Shown: positions 34,433 through 43,628, counted from the stretch's first letter. The stretch is 64,000 nucleotides of DNA from Desulfobacula sp. (GCF_030145145.1 NZ_JAQYWD010000029.1:20140-84139); one strand, 5' to 3'. A program made the numbers and translations. Notes: a model not told the origin generated them from the sequence alone.

Positions 34433-36962
34433 ACGAATCATACCCATCAGTGTCTGGATTTGCCTGGGGCTTATCATTGCCTGTCTTTTTGTGTTCATCA
34501 ATCTTCCCCAGATTGTGGCGTTACAGATTAAAAAAAGACTGCCGCCAGTTTTAAGTGCCAATGATGTTGGGTTTGATATACAGCGGTTAGGGGTTTCCAC
34601 GGCCTTTATTTCCGGCATTGGTGTGGGCAAGGGCATCTTTATGGATTCAGTCCGCCTGGACTATCACATAAAAGGCCTGTCAACCGTTCATTTCCGCCAG
34701 GTTACCGTATCCGGCTTAACCCTGCATGCCAGCCTTGATGCCACCCATGGCATTGCCCTTCAGGGCGTGACCCTCCCCCCCCCATCAAAAGATCACACCA
34801 GCCAAACGGACCGGTCGTTTTTACCGTTTTTACCGGAAAAAATTGTCGTGCAGAATGCTAAAATAATTTTGCATGCAGAGAATGAAGACATTTTCATTCC
34901 TTTTGATGGGGTGTGCTTTATTCGTCCCAAGGGGGAAAAAATAAACGTTCAGGCCCAATGGTATCCATTTGGAGAGAAACTCAACACGGTTCTCACCTAT
35001 GATATGAATAAAGGGGTTGAGTTTTTAAAGGTTGACGGCAAAGACTTTGATTTAGGGCATATTGAGCCATTTGTATCGAAAAAAATAAAAAATTTATACT
35101 TAAAAGGTCCTGTTGATTTTAATTTGGAATCTGCCTCACCCCTTCAGAAATGGACCTTGTATATCTCTCAAATCGGTTTTGTTCAACCGGTTGAGGCGGT
35201 TGTTAAACATGTGGTGACCACTGTTTTAATTGATCCCCGGAAAATAAGTGCCGCCGGCACCTTTGACATCTCCTGTTCCGTTCTGCCGGCAACCCCGATG
35301 GCGTATGACATGATCCTTGATTTGAAAAATGATCATGTGATTGACCTGACCCTTAACAGCAGAAAAATAGATGCCTATCAAATGGCCACTGCATCCCCCC
35401 TTGTTAATATCACAACGTCTCAATTCACGGCCCATTACAATGGGTCCGCTATCAAGGGGAAAGGAGAAATAACCGTTCGCTTGAAAGCGGGACAGGTTCA
35501 ACACCCACAAGCGCAATTCTTTTTTGAAGAGACAACACTATCGTCGGATATCGGGTTGGATTTTTCCGATGATGGCAATGGGGTAACCGCAAATTTGATG
35601 CTGAGGGCAAACAAGGTCAAGATCACATCCGATTCAGTGACATCCTTCTTTCCTTTTGTCGGGGTATCGGGGGGAGTCTCGCTTGACAAAACCCATACGC
35701 CTTCCGGCAATATCTTAGTAACGGCTTCCAACGGGACTGTCACATCAACTGAATTTAAGACCAGTGCTTCCGGGATTCAAATTGAAGTCCCGATCCAATA
35801 TCCCAGCACGGGGAAAAAGACATATGGCACCTATTCCATCCCGATCATTTCTTACAACAACCAGCATCACTTCGGTGCAACGGGCAGGGTTCTTCAAACA
35901 GATTCAAATACATTTCAGGTTACCGGAGGCATTACCTTGAAGGCGCTGCCGGATTTAACCGCCCACATCAATGCCACCATCGGATTTGACAAAGGATTTT
36001 TGGCCACCCTGGCGGTTTACACAAAACCGGTTAAACTAACGGATGCAGATATTGAAAAAGTGATCCCACAAATCATCCCAACCGCAGAAATCGATATGAC
36101 GGCTTCTGTCAAAGGGTCGGCCACGTATCGCCGGCATCAATTAAACACCTCCCTGCAGGTGACCATCAATGATGGGACCCTGCATATGCCGGATATGGAT
36201 TTCACTGCCGCCGGTATTAACACCCTAGTGGATCTGAATGACCTCCTGGTGATGGAGAGTGTCCCAGGTCAGCGGTTAACCATTGATTCAATTGACGTGA
36301 ATAAAATAAAGATCACGGATATAAATGTTCGATTCAGCCTGGAAGATGCCCGGTTTCTTCTCCTTGAAAATATACGGTTCAAATGGTGTAATGGCCTTGT
36401 TTCTTCAGAGTCCATCCGGATACCCCAGGAGAATAACGCGTATGCGTTAACCCTTTATTGCGACCGGTTGGAATTAACCCAGCTTTTAAAACAGATGGGG
36501 GCATTCAATGCCCAGGGCAGCGGCACATTGAACGGTCGTATTCCCGTTATTTATTCAGATGGGAATCTCTCCTTTGACAACGGGTTTTTGTTTTCAACGC
36601 CGGGCAGTGGTGGGAAAGTCATGATTCAGAACACCGACAGGATAACGGCAGGTATTCCCATGAACAGTCCGCAGTTTACCCAACTTGATCTGGCCCAGGA
36701 GGCATTGAAGGATTTTGATTATAACTGGGCAAAACTCGTCTTTAACACGTTTGAAGACACGCTGTCGGTCAATATGGAATTAGATGGGAAACCGTCGAAT
36801 CTTCTACCCTTTGCGTATAAAAAAGACCTGGGGGGGTTTGTCAGGGTGGATGCGTCAAGTCCTGGATCCCGTTTTCAGGGGATTAAACTGGATGTAAATT
36901 TAAAACTTCCCTTTAATGACGTGATGAAATTTGGTAGTAAGTTAAATTCAATTTTAAAGTAA
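34422..36962 (+). CDS. ydbH: YdbH-family AsmA-like envelope bridge protein
   Basis: 846 residues, one N-terminal inner-membrane segment (about 6-27) and a long periplasmic repeat of short beta-strands. In E. coli YdbH acts with TamB and YhdP in phospholipid movement to the outer membrane and needs its lipoprotein partner YnbE. The identification rests on this topology, the length (E. coli 879) and the two downstream genes, which match YnbE and YdbL in order. The C-terminal amphipathic end (KFGSKLNSIL) fits insertion into, or pairing with, the outer-membrane partner. ATG at 34422 lies inside the end of the rhomboid gene. Confidence 0.85.
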   Translation: MRFKRIIPISVWICLGLIIACLFVFINLPQIVALQIKKRLPPVLSANDVGFDIQRLGVSTAFISGIGVGKGIFMDSVRLDYHIKGLSTVHFRQVTVSGLTLHASLDATHGIALQGVTLPPPSKDHTSQTDRSFLPFLPEKIVVQNAKIILHAENEDIFIPFDGVCFIRPKGEKINVQAQWYPFGEKLNTVLTYDMNKGVEFLKVDGKDFDLGHIEPFVSKKIKNLYLKGPVDFNLESASPLQKWTLYISQIGFVQPVEAVVKHVVTTVLIDPRKISAAGTFDISCSVLPATPMAYDMILDLKNDHVIDLTLNSRKIDAYQMATASPLVNITTSQFTAHYNGSAIKGKGEITVRLKAGQVQHPQAQFFFEETTLSSDIGLDFSDDGNGVTANLMLRANKVKITSDSVTSFFPFVGVSGGVSLDKTHTPSGNILVTASNGTVTSTEFKTSASGIQIEVPIQYPSTGKKTYGTYSIPIISYNNQHHFGATGRVLQTDSNTFQVTGGITLKALPDLTAHINATIGFDKGFLATLAVYTKPVKLTDADIEKVIPQIIPTAEIDMTASVKGSATYRRHQLNTSLQVTINDGTLHMPDMDFTAAGINTLVDLNDLLVMESVPGQRLTIDSIDVNKIKITDINVRFSLEDARFLLLENIRFKWCNGLVSSESIRIPQENNAYALTLYCDRLELTQLLKQMGAFNAQGSGTLNGRIPVIYSDGNLSFDNGFLFSTPGSGGKVMIQNTDRITAGIPMNSPQFTQLDLAQEALKDFDYNWAKLVFNTFEDTLSVNMELDGKPSNLLPFAYKKDLGGFVRVDASSPGSRFQGIKLDVNLKLPFNDVMKFGSKLNSILK

Positions 36963-36975
36963 AAAAGGAGAGTGT

Positions 36976-37176
36976 ATGGTCAAAAATATGTTGTTCATGG
37001 CAGTGTTCCTTGCCCTTTTTATGGTCGCAGGATGTCAGTCAAGCCATCAAGTTGAACTGAAACCTGTTGAAATAAAGCCCATCCACATTACCATTGATGT
37101 GAATGTTAAAGTTGAAAAAGCCCTTGATGACTTTTTTGATGATCTTGAAGCTGCTGAAAACAAAATAAAAAAATAA
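36976..37176 (+). CDS. ynbE: YnbE-family outer-membrane lipoprotein
   Basis: 66 residues with a lipoprotein signal ending in the lipobox MVAGC, so Cys20 would be acylated. The mature part has the alternating strand HITIDVNVKVEKALDDFFDDLE typical of YnbE. In E. coli YnbE multimers cap YdbH to complete a bridge between inner and outer membranes. ATG at 36976 follows AAAGGAGAG, 13 bases after the ydbH stop. Confidence 0.88.
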   Translation: MVKNMLFMAVFLALFMVAGCQSSHQVELKPVEIKPIHITIDVNVKVEKALDDFFDDLEAAENKIKK

Positions 37177-37187
37177 TAGGAGAACAC

Positions 37188-37559
37188 ATGAATATTCGTA
37201 CATTATTCAAAATAACGCTTTTATTGATCGTCTGTTTGATGGTGACGGCCCACGCTGCCCTTGCCGACGGAATTAAAGAGAGAATGCGGGATCGGCTTCC
37301 GGCAATTGCAGATTTGAAGGCAAAAGGCATTATTGGAGAAGATAACAGCGGGTATCTGGGTTATGTGACCCAGACCCGGGTTCAGGAAGATGTGATTGCC
37401 GCTGAAAATAAAGATAGAAATGCCATTTATGCGCATTTCGCCAAACAGCAGAACACCACGCTGCAACTGGTTGAAAAAATTCAAGCCCAACGAAAAGCCG
37501 AAAAGGCATTGCCGGGAGAATTTTTCCAGCATCCGGATGGCTCGTGGCATAAAAAGTAA
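37188..37559 (+). CDS. ydbL: YdbL-family periplasmic protein (DUF1318)
   Basis: 123 residues with a cleavable signal peptide ending near AHAALA before DG. The mature segment IKERMRDRLPAIADLKAKGIIGEDNSGYL is the DUF1318 hallmark. In E. coli YdbL is thought to act as a chaperone limiting YnbE over-polymerisation. ATG at 37188 has ATAGGAG and lies 11 bases after ynbE. Together with ydbH and ynbE it completes the three-gene module, here fused to a rhomboid/molybdenum-carrier operon. The C-terminal tail (FFQHPDGSWHKK) is longer than in E. coli. Confidence 0.88.
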   Translation: MNIRTLFKITLLLIVCLMVTAHAALADGIKERMRDRLPAIADLKAKGIIGEDNSGYLGYVTQTRVQEDVIAAENKDRNAIYAHFAKQQNTTLQLVEKIQAQRKAEKALPGEFFQHPDGSWHKK

Positions 37560-37653
37560 GGTTGTTTGATTGACATCGATTTGCCCTGTTTTCACTGATG
37601 AATCGCTGAAAATAAAGCGGTTTTGATCATGGCTGAAAAAATGCGATCTGTGC

Positions 37654-37764
37654 GGTTAGCCATTAGCGGTTAGCCTTTTTATATGAAAGTAGTGCGTTAT
37701 GAGTATTGAGTAGTGAGAAATTATGCCTCCTCAATACTCAATACTCACCTCTCATAACTTTCAT
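37654..37764. repeat. Cluster of intergenic palindromic and direct repeats
   Basis: GGTTAGCC occurs twice six bases apart (37654-37675), and the core TTAGCCATTAGC also occurs in the palindrome at 47004-47048. From 37683 to 37764 an imperfect palindrome is built from ATGAAAGT, TTATGAG and repeats of GAGTATT/GAGTA read on one strand and mirrored on the other. It lies between the convergent ydbL and porin genes; it may act as a terminator or be mobile-derived. Confidence 0.65.
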
Positions 37765-37797
37765 GTTCTGTTGTGCCCGTCAGGGCATGGATGTTAT

Positions 37798-39000
37798 TTA
37801 AAAAGATACCCCGAGGCGGAAGATGAATTCAACCACAGGGTCATCATTGGTGTTGTCCGCATAATCCGGAACAACATAACCGACACCACCGGAAAGCATT
37901 ACCGCCGGCATCCAGGCATAATCAACATTGCCGATGGCATAGAGGTTGCTGTCCAGATTGTCGTTGTCATTGGGTTCAGCATACCCCAGTTTTGCATAAA
38001 AGGTTAACTCTTCCGTGGCTGCGAACTGGATATCCCCCACAATACCGAGAGCCCCTTTTCCGTTACCGGACACATCAAAGATACCCGTGTTGTTGCCATA
38101 ATTCCCATTATCAGCACCCAATGCACCCGCAAAATCCAGCGCGGCAAAGACCCCATCGTCCTGGATGCTGGTTATCTGGGTTTCCTTTGCATCCACACCG
38201 TCGGCCCAGAGTACGGTGACGCCCCCTTTGATGGTTTCAGTCAAAGCCACGTCTAAAGCCGCGTGGAACTGGGTGCCTTTATAATCCGTTGCAGCGCCGT
38301 CATCACCACTGAAAACAGCCCCTTCAGCACTGACGGTCATGTTGCTGCCCATGGGCGCAATGATGTGGGCCGCATATCCATTGGTGGTGAAATCCCGGGC
38401 CAGACCAGCTGAATCAGACCTTGATTTCAGCATGGCGTAGGACAGTCCCCCGGAAAACGCATCGGTTGCATAGAGAACGCTTGCACCGTATATGTCATCA
38501 TCGTCATTGGGGTTGTTGTCCGTGATGGTGTCCCCGGTGACCCCACCCTCAGATTCTTTAGAATACAGCAGTTTAAGGGTGAACGGACTGAGCGCAATAT
38601 CCGCCTGAATTCCTTGAAACTGGTCACTCCAGAGCGTTCCAAGGCCCCATTCACCGGCCTGCTGGCCTACTTTTAACGTCAGGGGGCCTTGTTTGATGGT
38701 GACAAAGGCACGGTCCACCATGAGGGTGTCACTACCCTGATCCGGACGGTAGTCATCCCCCCAGGTGAATTCTGCAAAGTCACCCCGGAGCTGGGCCTTG
38801 ACATTATCATTAATGTCCCATTTCAAGGCAAGTCTGAGCCGCTGGTCAAAATAATGGGATGTTGGCGTGTTGCCGCCTGGATCTTCACTGATTGCCAGGG
38901 CACGGTAAGAGCCGCCGGCAGAAAAGTCAGCAGCTGCTGCCGGCAAAACGGCAGCTGCTGCGATCACCATAATTGCAAATACAAATCTTAATGGTTTCAT
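37798..39000 (-). CDS. Outer-membrane porin-like beta-barrel protein
   Basis: 400 residues. Signal peptide 1-23 ends AAA before DFSAGG. The mature chain consists of short amphipathic strands joined by acidic, Asn/Asp-rich loops and ends in Phe (RLGVSF), as expected for BamA recognition. It resembles the deltaproteobacterial porin/alginate-export-like barrels with a YRALAISED opening. The substrate is not determinable. The upstream 39001-39357 stretch holds its promoter region; the first in-frame ATG is at 39000, and its ribosome site (AAGGGAAAAA) is modest. Confidence 0.8.
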   Translation of the reverse strand: MKPLRFVFAIMVIAAAAVLPAAAADFSAGGSYRALAISEDPGGNTPTSHYFDQRLRLALKWDINDNVKAQLRGDFAEFTWGDDYRPDQGSDTLMVDRAFVTIKQGPLTLKVGQQAGEWGLGTLWSDQFQGIQADIALSPFTLKLLYSKESEGGVTGDTITDNNPNDDDDIYGASVLYATDAFSGGLSYAMLKSRSDSAGLARDFTTNGYAAHIIAPMGSNMTVSAEGAVFSGDDGAATDYKGTQFHAALDVALTETIKGGVTVLWADGVDAKETQITSIQDDGVFAALDFAGALGADNGNYGNNTGIFDVSGNGKGALGIVGDIQFAATEELTFYAKLGYAEPNDNDNLDSNLYAIGNVDYAWMPAVMLSGGVGYVVPDYADNTNDDPVVEFIFRLGVSF

Positions 39001-39357
39001 TTTTTTCCCTTTTTTTTAAAAAAATATGTATCTTCATTTTTCGTGTTGATGGACCTCATGTTCATCAACATGATGGTGAGAGTTGAGCAAGGAGCATGCC
39101 ATCCGGTTGATTATCAAATCACGAGGGGTATCCGGGAAACCTTAAACCCGCTGTTGGGAATCAAATGACGGTTTATTTGTTTTTTTCAGGTTGGAAATGA
39201 ACGGGTTTTATTGACAGTCTCTGAAGAAAAATCAATACGATGTTGACCCAAAAAAGAACACTTTTGATATCAATAGTGTTTTAATATAGGACACTGTTTC
39301 GGGTTTATTATCCGGCCTGACCCCTTCCATTAAAGCGGAAGACCGAAAGGTGAGATT
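39001..39357. other. Non-coding region between porin and sigma-54 activator genes
   Basis: No credible gene. It contains a short hairpin (TCATGTT and complement near 39058-39075) and a diverged remnant of the long palindromic element at 39315-39354. Otherwise it is presumably the porin promoter region on the minus strand. Confidence 0.6.
39315..39354. repeat. Partial, diverged copy of the 21.8-kb palindromic element
   Basis: Forty bases starting GCCTGACCCC match 21864-21903 at 33 positions. Only one end of the element and its flank are preserved; the left arm is absent. Confidence 0.6.
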
Positions 39358-41358
39358 TTAAATTGGGGAAATACCATATTGTTTGAGTTTTCTATACAGG
39401 CTGCTTCGGGAAATATTTAGTGTTTTGGCTGTTTTGGCTTTGTTGTTATCAAATTTAATCAAATAGTTTTGAATCAACTGTGCTTCCGCTTTTGCCCGGG
39501 TGGGAGATTCTTCCCACATGGAGATCGCATTTGAAGAACCGGTTTCGAGCAATTCAGGGGGCAGCAAATCACAGGTGACAATCGGTGATATTGCCAGATT
39601 GATGGCCCGTTCAATAATATTGGAGAGCTCTCTGACATTCCCGGGCCAGTTATGGTTTATCAATATGTCCATTACCTTGGGATCAATTTTTCGGATATCT
39701 TTACCAAATCGTTTGCTGATATTTTTCAAAAGGGATGTTGCCAGGAGTGGTATGTCCTCTTTTCTCTCCCTGAGGGGGGGGATATTAATGGTGATGACCC
39801 CGATTCGATAGAACAGGTCATGACGGAAATTATTGTTTTTTATCTCTTCAATAATACTTTTATTTGTCGCGCAGATCACGCGCACATCAAATGGGATACG
39901 GTCTGTGCCCCCCAGCCGGATGACCTCTTTTTCCTCTAAAACCCTCAATAATGACGCTTGCAGGTCCAGGGGGGCTTCGCCTATTTCATCTAAAAAAATA
40001 GTGCCCCGGTCCGCCAATTCAAATTTACCCGGGTTCCCCTTTTTTCGAGCACCCGTAAAAGCGCCCTCATCATACCCGAATAATTCACTGGAGAGCAGTT
40101 CCCGGGGTAAGGCCGCACAGTTAATGGCAAAGAAGGTTTCCCGCTTTCTCTGGCTGGCATTATGAATGGCCTGGGCGAAAAGATCTTTGCCCACCCCGCT
40201 TTCCCCTAATAATAAGACGCTGGAATCTGATTTCGCTGACAGTTTGGCTTGGTTGATGGCATATTTAAACCGGCTGCTTTCTCCAATAATGTTGTCAAAG
40301 ATGATATTGGCTTTTGATTTAATGATTTTGCGCACAAGGGGATGCATTTTGATCATGACAATCACATGCCCTTCTATTTGTTCGCTGGTTTGTTTTTTAA
40401 AAGGGGTAATATTGACAATGAATTTTTTTCTCTGTCCTTCGGGTGTGATCCAGGTGATCGTTTCGCCATAAATGCGTTTATGCGTCGATATCATGGGCAT
40501 CAGGTGGGGGTTGTTGTGACGAACAAATTTTTTAAAATTAAAATTGTCTTTTGTGTCAATCCCCAGCAATAGGCGACCTTGTTCATTGATTTGAACAATT
40601 TGTCCGGCCATATCTATGGCAATTAAGCACCCTCTGATGGATTCAATAATGGCCTTTTTGAGTAAATTTGATGCTTCTGTCTGCCGGTAAAGCGTTGACA
40701 GCTCTAATTTGCGTTCAATGCCCCTGGTCGTTGTCTGCACCGCCCCTAATGAATGCCGGTTCAACTGGTTGTAAGGGCCGGTTAGATTGAGAACGCCGAG
40801 AATCTCACCGTTGGTATCATGAATCGGTGCCCCGGAGCTGGAACAAAGGCAGGCGCAGCGGCAATACTGTTCATGTCCGGACATGTAAATGGGGCGATCA
40901 AGTGCCAATACGGTTCCAATGGTGTTTGTCCCCATGATTTTTTCGGACCAGTCTGCCCCCTCAATAAAATTGCCATGGGCGGTGAAATCCAGGGCTTCCC
41001 GGGAACCGATTTTTTCTAATATGATCCCAGTTTTATCTGCTAATGTAAAGCAACAGCCGCGTTCTTTCGTGATTTCCCGCAAGTCATATATCGCGGGAAG
41101 TACGTTGTCGATCAACTTTTTATTTGCCTGCCTGCGACGGGTCATTTGTCGTTCATCCAGCAGGACGGTGTTCTCTTGTTTGTATGGATCAACATTGTAT
41201 TTTTTGCTTCGTTTCCACGACGCACGAACAAAATCCTGGACCTGCCCATCATACCCTTTGGTTGAATCCCTGGCCGTTTCCCAATGCCCTTGTGTCGTGG
41301 TTTTATCTGGCATGTCCTGCATCTTCGTTTTCCTTGTGGCGGTTTTTGTAAGGTCCAT
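39358..41358 (-). CDS. Sigma-54-dependent AcoR-type transcriptional activator
   Basis: 666 residues. N-terminal GAF-like sensor (about 80-215) of the AcoR type, PAS domain (about 235-340), AAA+ sigma-54 activator core (about 355-590) and a Fis-type helix-turn-helix (about 625-662). Walker A GESGVGK is at 385-391, GAFTGA at 432-437, Walker B is GTIFLDEIGE, and the arginine finger region LFYRIGVITI is intact, so the activator should be functional. The sensor carries an unusual C-x-C-x-C-x-C run (C166, 168, 170, 172), plus C102/C103. ATG at 41358. The gene lies 185 bases downstream of the acyl-CoA synthetase gene on the same strand, its probable target or operon partner. Confidence 0.9.
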   Translation of the reverse strand: MDLTKTATRKTKMQDMPDKTTTQGHWETARDSTKGYDGQVQDFVRASWKRSKKYNVDPYKQENTVLLDERQMTRRRQANKKLIDNVLPAIYDLREITKERGCCFTLADKTGIILEKIGSREALDFTAHGNFIEGADWSEKIMGTNTIGTVLALDRPIYMSGHEQYCRCACLCSSSGAPIHDTNGEILGVLNLTGPYNQLNRHSLGAVQTTTRGIERKLELSTLYRQTEASNLLKKAIIESIRGCLIAIDMAGQIVQINEQGRLLLGIDTKDNFNFKKFVRHNNPHLMPMISTHKRIYGETITWITPEGQRKKFIVNITPFKKQTSEQIEGHVIVMIKMHPLVRKIIKSKANIIFDNIIGESSRFKYAINQAKLSAKSDSSVLLLGESGVGKDLFAQAIHNASQRKRETFFAINCAALPRELLSSELFGYDEGAFTGARKKGNPGKFELADRGTIFLDEIGEAPLDLQASLLRVLEEKEVIRLGGTDRIPFDVRVICATNKSIIEEIKNNNFRHDLFYRIGVITINIPPLRERKEDIPLLATSLLKNISKRFGKDIRKIDPKVMDILINHNWPGNVRELSNIIERAINLAISPIVTCDLLPPELLETGSSNAISMWEESPTRAKAEAQLIQNYLIKFDNNKAKTAKTLNISRSSLYRKLKQYGISPI

Positions 41359-41463
41359 GTTAAAATAGAATTCCTGGGGATGCTTGTCAAGATAACGAAC
41401 ACATTTGGACTATTCTGATACAGTTTGTCGAACACTGTCAGGCGTGGAGGGGGGGGAATTTAG

Positions 41464-41528
41464 ATCCATCCAGTCCAACACGACAGCGGATCGTTTTGAT
41501 CGCCGGCAGTTGATTGGACCGGATGGAT
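41464..41528. promoter_or_regulatory. Inverted repeat between acyl-CoA synthetase and activator genes
   Basis: Arms 41464-41478 and 41514-41528 (ATCCATCCAGTCCAA and complement) with one mismatch; the loop contains a second small stem (CGGATCG...CGATC-type). No T-run. It may limit read-through, act as an mRNA stability element or bind a regulator. Confidence 0.4.
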
Positions 41529-41543
41529 GGTATGGGTATCGCG

Positions 41544-43310
41544 TTATTTTTTTTTTGATTTCAATTCAGGAAAATCCCAGTAAAAATATTCGTTGGGGGT
41601 TGATTCGGTTTGGTCCTCCTGTCGTGAGATTTCCTGTTCCCTGAGTTCGATTCTCCTGATTTTACCACTGATCGTCTTGGGCACTTCTCGGACAAATTCA
41701 ATGATCCTGGGGATCTTGAATTTGGCCAGGATGGAAATGGTGTGTTGAAACAGCTCCAGGGCAAGTTCCCGGGTGGGTTCAAATTCATGATTCAGGATGA
41801 CATAGGCTTTAACCAATTGGTGTCTGTTGGGATCCGGTTTCCCAATGACCGCTGCTTCACCCACCGCAGGGTGCTCCACCAGGGCGCTTTCCACCTCAAA
41901 GGGTCCCACGCGAAAATCCGAAGACTTGATCACATCGTCGGCCCGGCCCACAAACCACCAATACCCATCTGTATCAAAGGATGCGCGATCCCCGGTATAA
42001 TAATAATCGTCAATAAACACGAGCTTCATCTTTTCAGGGCTGCCGATATATTCTGTAAACAGGCCTTTGGATTTGAATTTGTCCAGTTTTACAACAATAT
42101 GACCGGGTTCATCCGGGGTGGTAATTTCATTCCCGTCATCATCAACCAAGGCAACATCATACATGAACGAGGGGTACCCAAAGGACCCATTGCGCATTTT
42201 ACCGGTCATCCAGGGAGGATTTCCAATCATTGCCGTGGATTCGGTCTGTCCGTAAAAATCACGGATTTCAGTGCCGGTGAATTTTTTCCACTGATTGATG
42301 ACCTCGGGATTGAGGGGTTCGCCGGCACTGATGGACTGGCGCAGACAGGACAGATCATATGCGGACACGTCCATATTAATGAACATCCGCCAGGCCGTGG
42401 GCGGTGCACAGAACGTGCTGACCTTGTTTGCTGCAATGGCTTCCAGGTAAAGGTTTCCGTTAAGGGTTGTAAAATTAAACCCCGTTGCCGTGGCACCCAC
42501 GTTCAAGGGTGCAAAAAAACTGCTCCATGCCCATTTGGCCCATCCCGGTGCACTGAGGTTATGGTGGATATCGTCCGGTTTAATACCGATCATTACGGTT
42601 GTGGACAAGTGCCCTAACGGATATGAGGTGGCACTGTGTCCCACCCGCTTGGGAAGTCCGGTTGTTCCGGATGTAAAGAAACAGAACAACAGGTCATGGG
42701 ATCGAGTTTTGGCCGCCCGGGCAATGGGGGATTGTTTTTCAATGTCGGCATAACTGGTCCATCCGGGTTTGGTGCCCAGTACAATTTTTGTCTTCGGGGT
42801 AATGCCGGTGGCACTCAAGGCCTCGTCCATTAGATCCGTAAACGACTGATCCGACAGGATGATATCCGGCTCATAGGTTTCAAACCGGTACTGCAGCTCT
42901 CTCATGGTCATGCTGGTGGCCGTGGGCACGGATACCAGCCCGCCTTTTATGCCGGCATAGGTTGCAAACCAGGTTTCCGGGACAATGGGTACCATCATGT
43001 ACAGATTGTCGCCTTTTTCTACGCCGGCCCCTCGAAGGTGGTTCAGGCATTTGTTTCCGTTTGCGGATAATTGGCTGTAGGTATAGCGGCGCGTCTCTCG
43101 GGTGGCAATATCCGTCCAGAGCAGTGCCAGGTTTTCCCCTCGTTCCTTTACATGTATATTTTCAAAAACTTCTTCAACCCAGTTGAAGTATTCGGGCAGT
43201 TCCATGACATTCAATCGTTCAAAGAACGTTTTAGCCGCCTTTTCTTTTCGTTCATCATCAACCATCTGGTTGAGTTCCATGACCTCTCGGTAAATTTTTT
43301 CCATATCCAT
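41544..43310 (-). CDS. Medium-chain-type acyl-CoA synthetase (AMP-binding)
   Basis: 588-residue ligase of the ACSM/MACS type, forming acyl-CoA through an adenylate. The P-loop-like FTSGTTGLPK is near residue 212, the adenine segment DFYGQTESTAM near 356, YYYTGDRASFD near 437, and the catalytic lysine is in PKTISGKIRRIELR near 544. Compared with the acs and prpE enzymes in this window it is shorter and lacks their N-terminal extension, so medium-chain fatty, branched or aromatic acids are likelier substrates. ATG at 43310 follows CAGGAA. An AcoR-type sigma-54 activator lies directly downstream; I could not find a clear -24/-12 promoter upstream. Confidence 0.85.
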   Translation of the reverse strand: MDMEKIYREVMELNQMVDDERKEKAAKTFFERLNVMELPEYFNWVEEVFENIHVKERGENLALLWTDIATRETRRYTYSQLSANGNKCLNHLRGAGVEKGDNLYMMVPIVPETWFATYAGIKGGLVSVPTATSMTMRELQYRFETYEPDIILSDQSFTDLMDEALSATGITPKTKIVLGTKPGWTSYADIEKQSPIARAAKTRSHDLLFCFFTSGTTGLPKRVGHSATSYPLGHLSTTVMIGIKPDDIHHNLSAPGWAKWAWSSFFAPLNVGATATGFNFTTLNGNLYLEAIAANKVSTFCAPPTAWRMFINMDVSAYDLSCLRQSISAGEPLNPEVINQWKKFTGTEIRDFYGQTESTAMIGNPPWMTGKMRNGSFGYPSFMYDVALVDDDGNEITTPDEPGHIVVKLDKFKSKGLFTEYIGSPEKMKLVFIDDYYYTGDRASFDTDGYWWFVGRADDVIKSSDFRVGPFEVESALVEHPAVGEAAVIGKPDPNRHQLVKAYVILNHEFEPTRELALELFQHTISILAKFKIPRIIEFVREVPKTISGKIRRIELREQEISRQEDQTESTPNEYFYWDFPELKSKKK

Positions 43311-43470
43311 AAATAAATTCCTGCAATATTGTTTGTGTCTGAATCGGTTTAAAATATGCTGCTGCTTATATCATTTTTTTAACATTTTTCAAAGATTGTA
43401 TTCAGCAAATTTATATGTCCCCGGATGTTCCTGTTCCATTGGGAGAAATCTCAGGTTTTTATTTTAATGA

Positions 43471-43499
43471 TTGACAATTAACGGTTGAAACGGTAATAA
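43471..43499 (+). promoter_or_regulatory. Distal sigma-70 promoter for nik operon
   Basis: Consensus TTGACA (43471-43476), 17-base spacer, TAATAA (43494-43499). It predicts a leader of about 120 bases that includes the downstream hairpin. The rest of 43311-43470 shows no gene. Confidence 0.6.
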
Positions 43500-43530
43500 A
43501 AATTAATCTCAGGCAGAAGCTTGAACCCAA

Positions 43531-43559
43531 CTGACAATTTTTTTAATAGACACTATAAA
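43531..43559 (+). promoter_or_regulatory. Proximal sigma-70 promoter for nik operon
   Basis: CTGACA (43531-43536), 17-base spacer, TATAAA (43554-43559). Transcripts from here would begin inside the left arm of the hairpin and so escape its full structure. Confidence 0.5.
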
Positions 43560-43616
43560 CCACGAAGGTTGATTTATCGGTAAAATATTCCGATGCCTTT
43601 GTGGTTTTTTATTTTT
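43557..43616 (+). terminator. Attenuator-like hairpin in nik leader
   Basis: Outer stem AAACCACGAAGG (43557-43568) with CCTTTGTGGTTT (43596-43607), one wobble; inner stem ATCGG/CCGAT (43576-43580, 43590-43594); then T6-A-T5. It has the form of an intrinsic terminator placed just before the nikK ribosome site. I did not recognise a metal riboswitch consensus. Confidence 0.6.
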
Positions 43617-43628
43617 AGGAGAAGCAAA

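Noticed and set aside
41742..42617. 291-codon open frame opposite the acyl-CoA synthetase gene
   Set aside because: Shadow of a clear ligase gene; the antisense frame is open because of codon bias.
43311..43600. Sigma-54 promoter for the acyl-CoA synthetase
   Set aside because: No -24 GG/-12 GC pair with correct spacing was found on the minus strand; a sequence near 43323 has TTGCA but no matching GGCAC.
43311..43628. Possible NiCo or cobalamin riboswitch before nikK
   Set aside because: I could not match any conserved riboswitch core; only promoters and a hairpin are supported.
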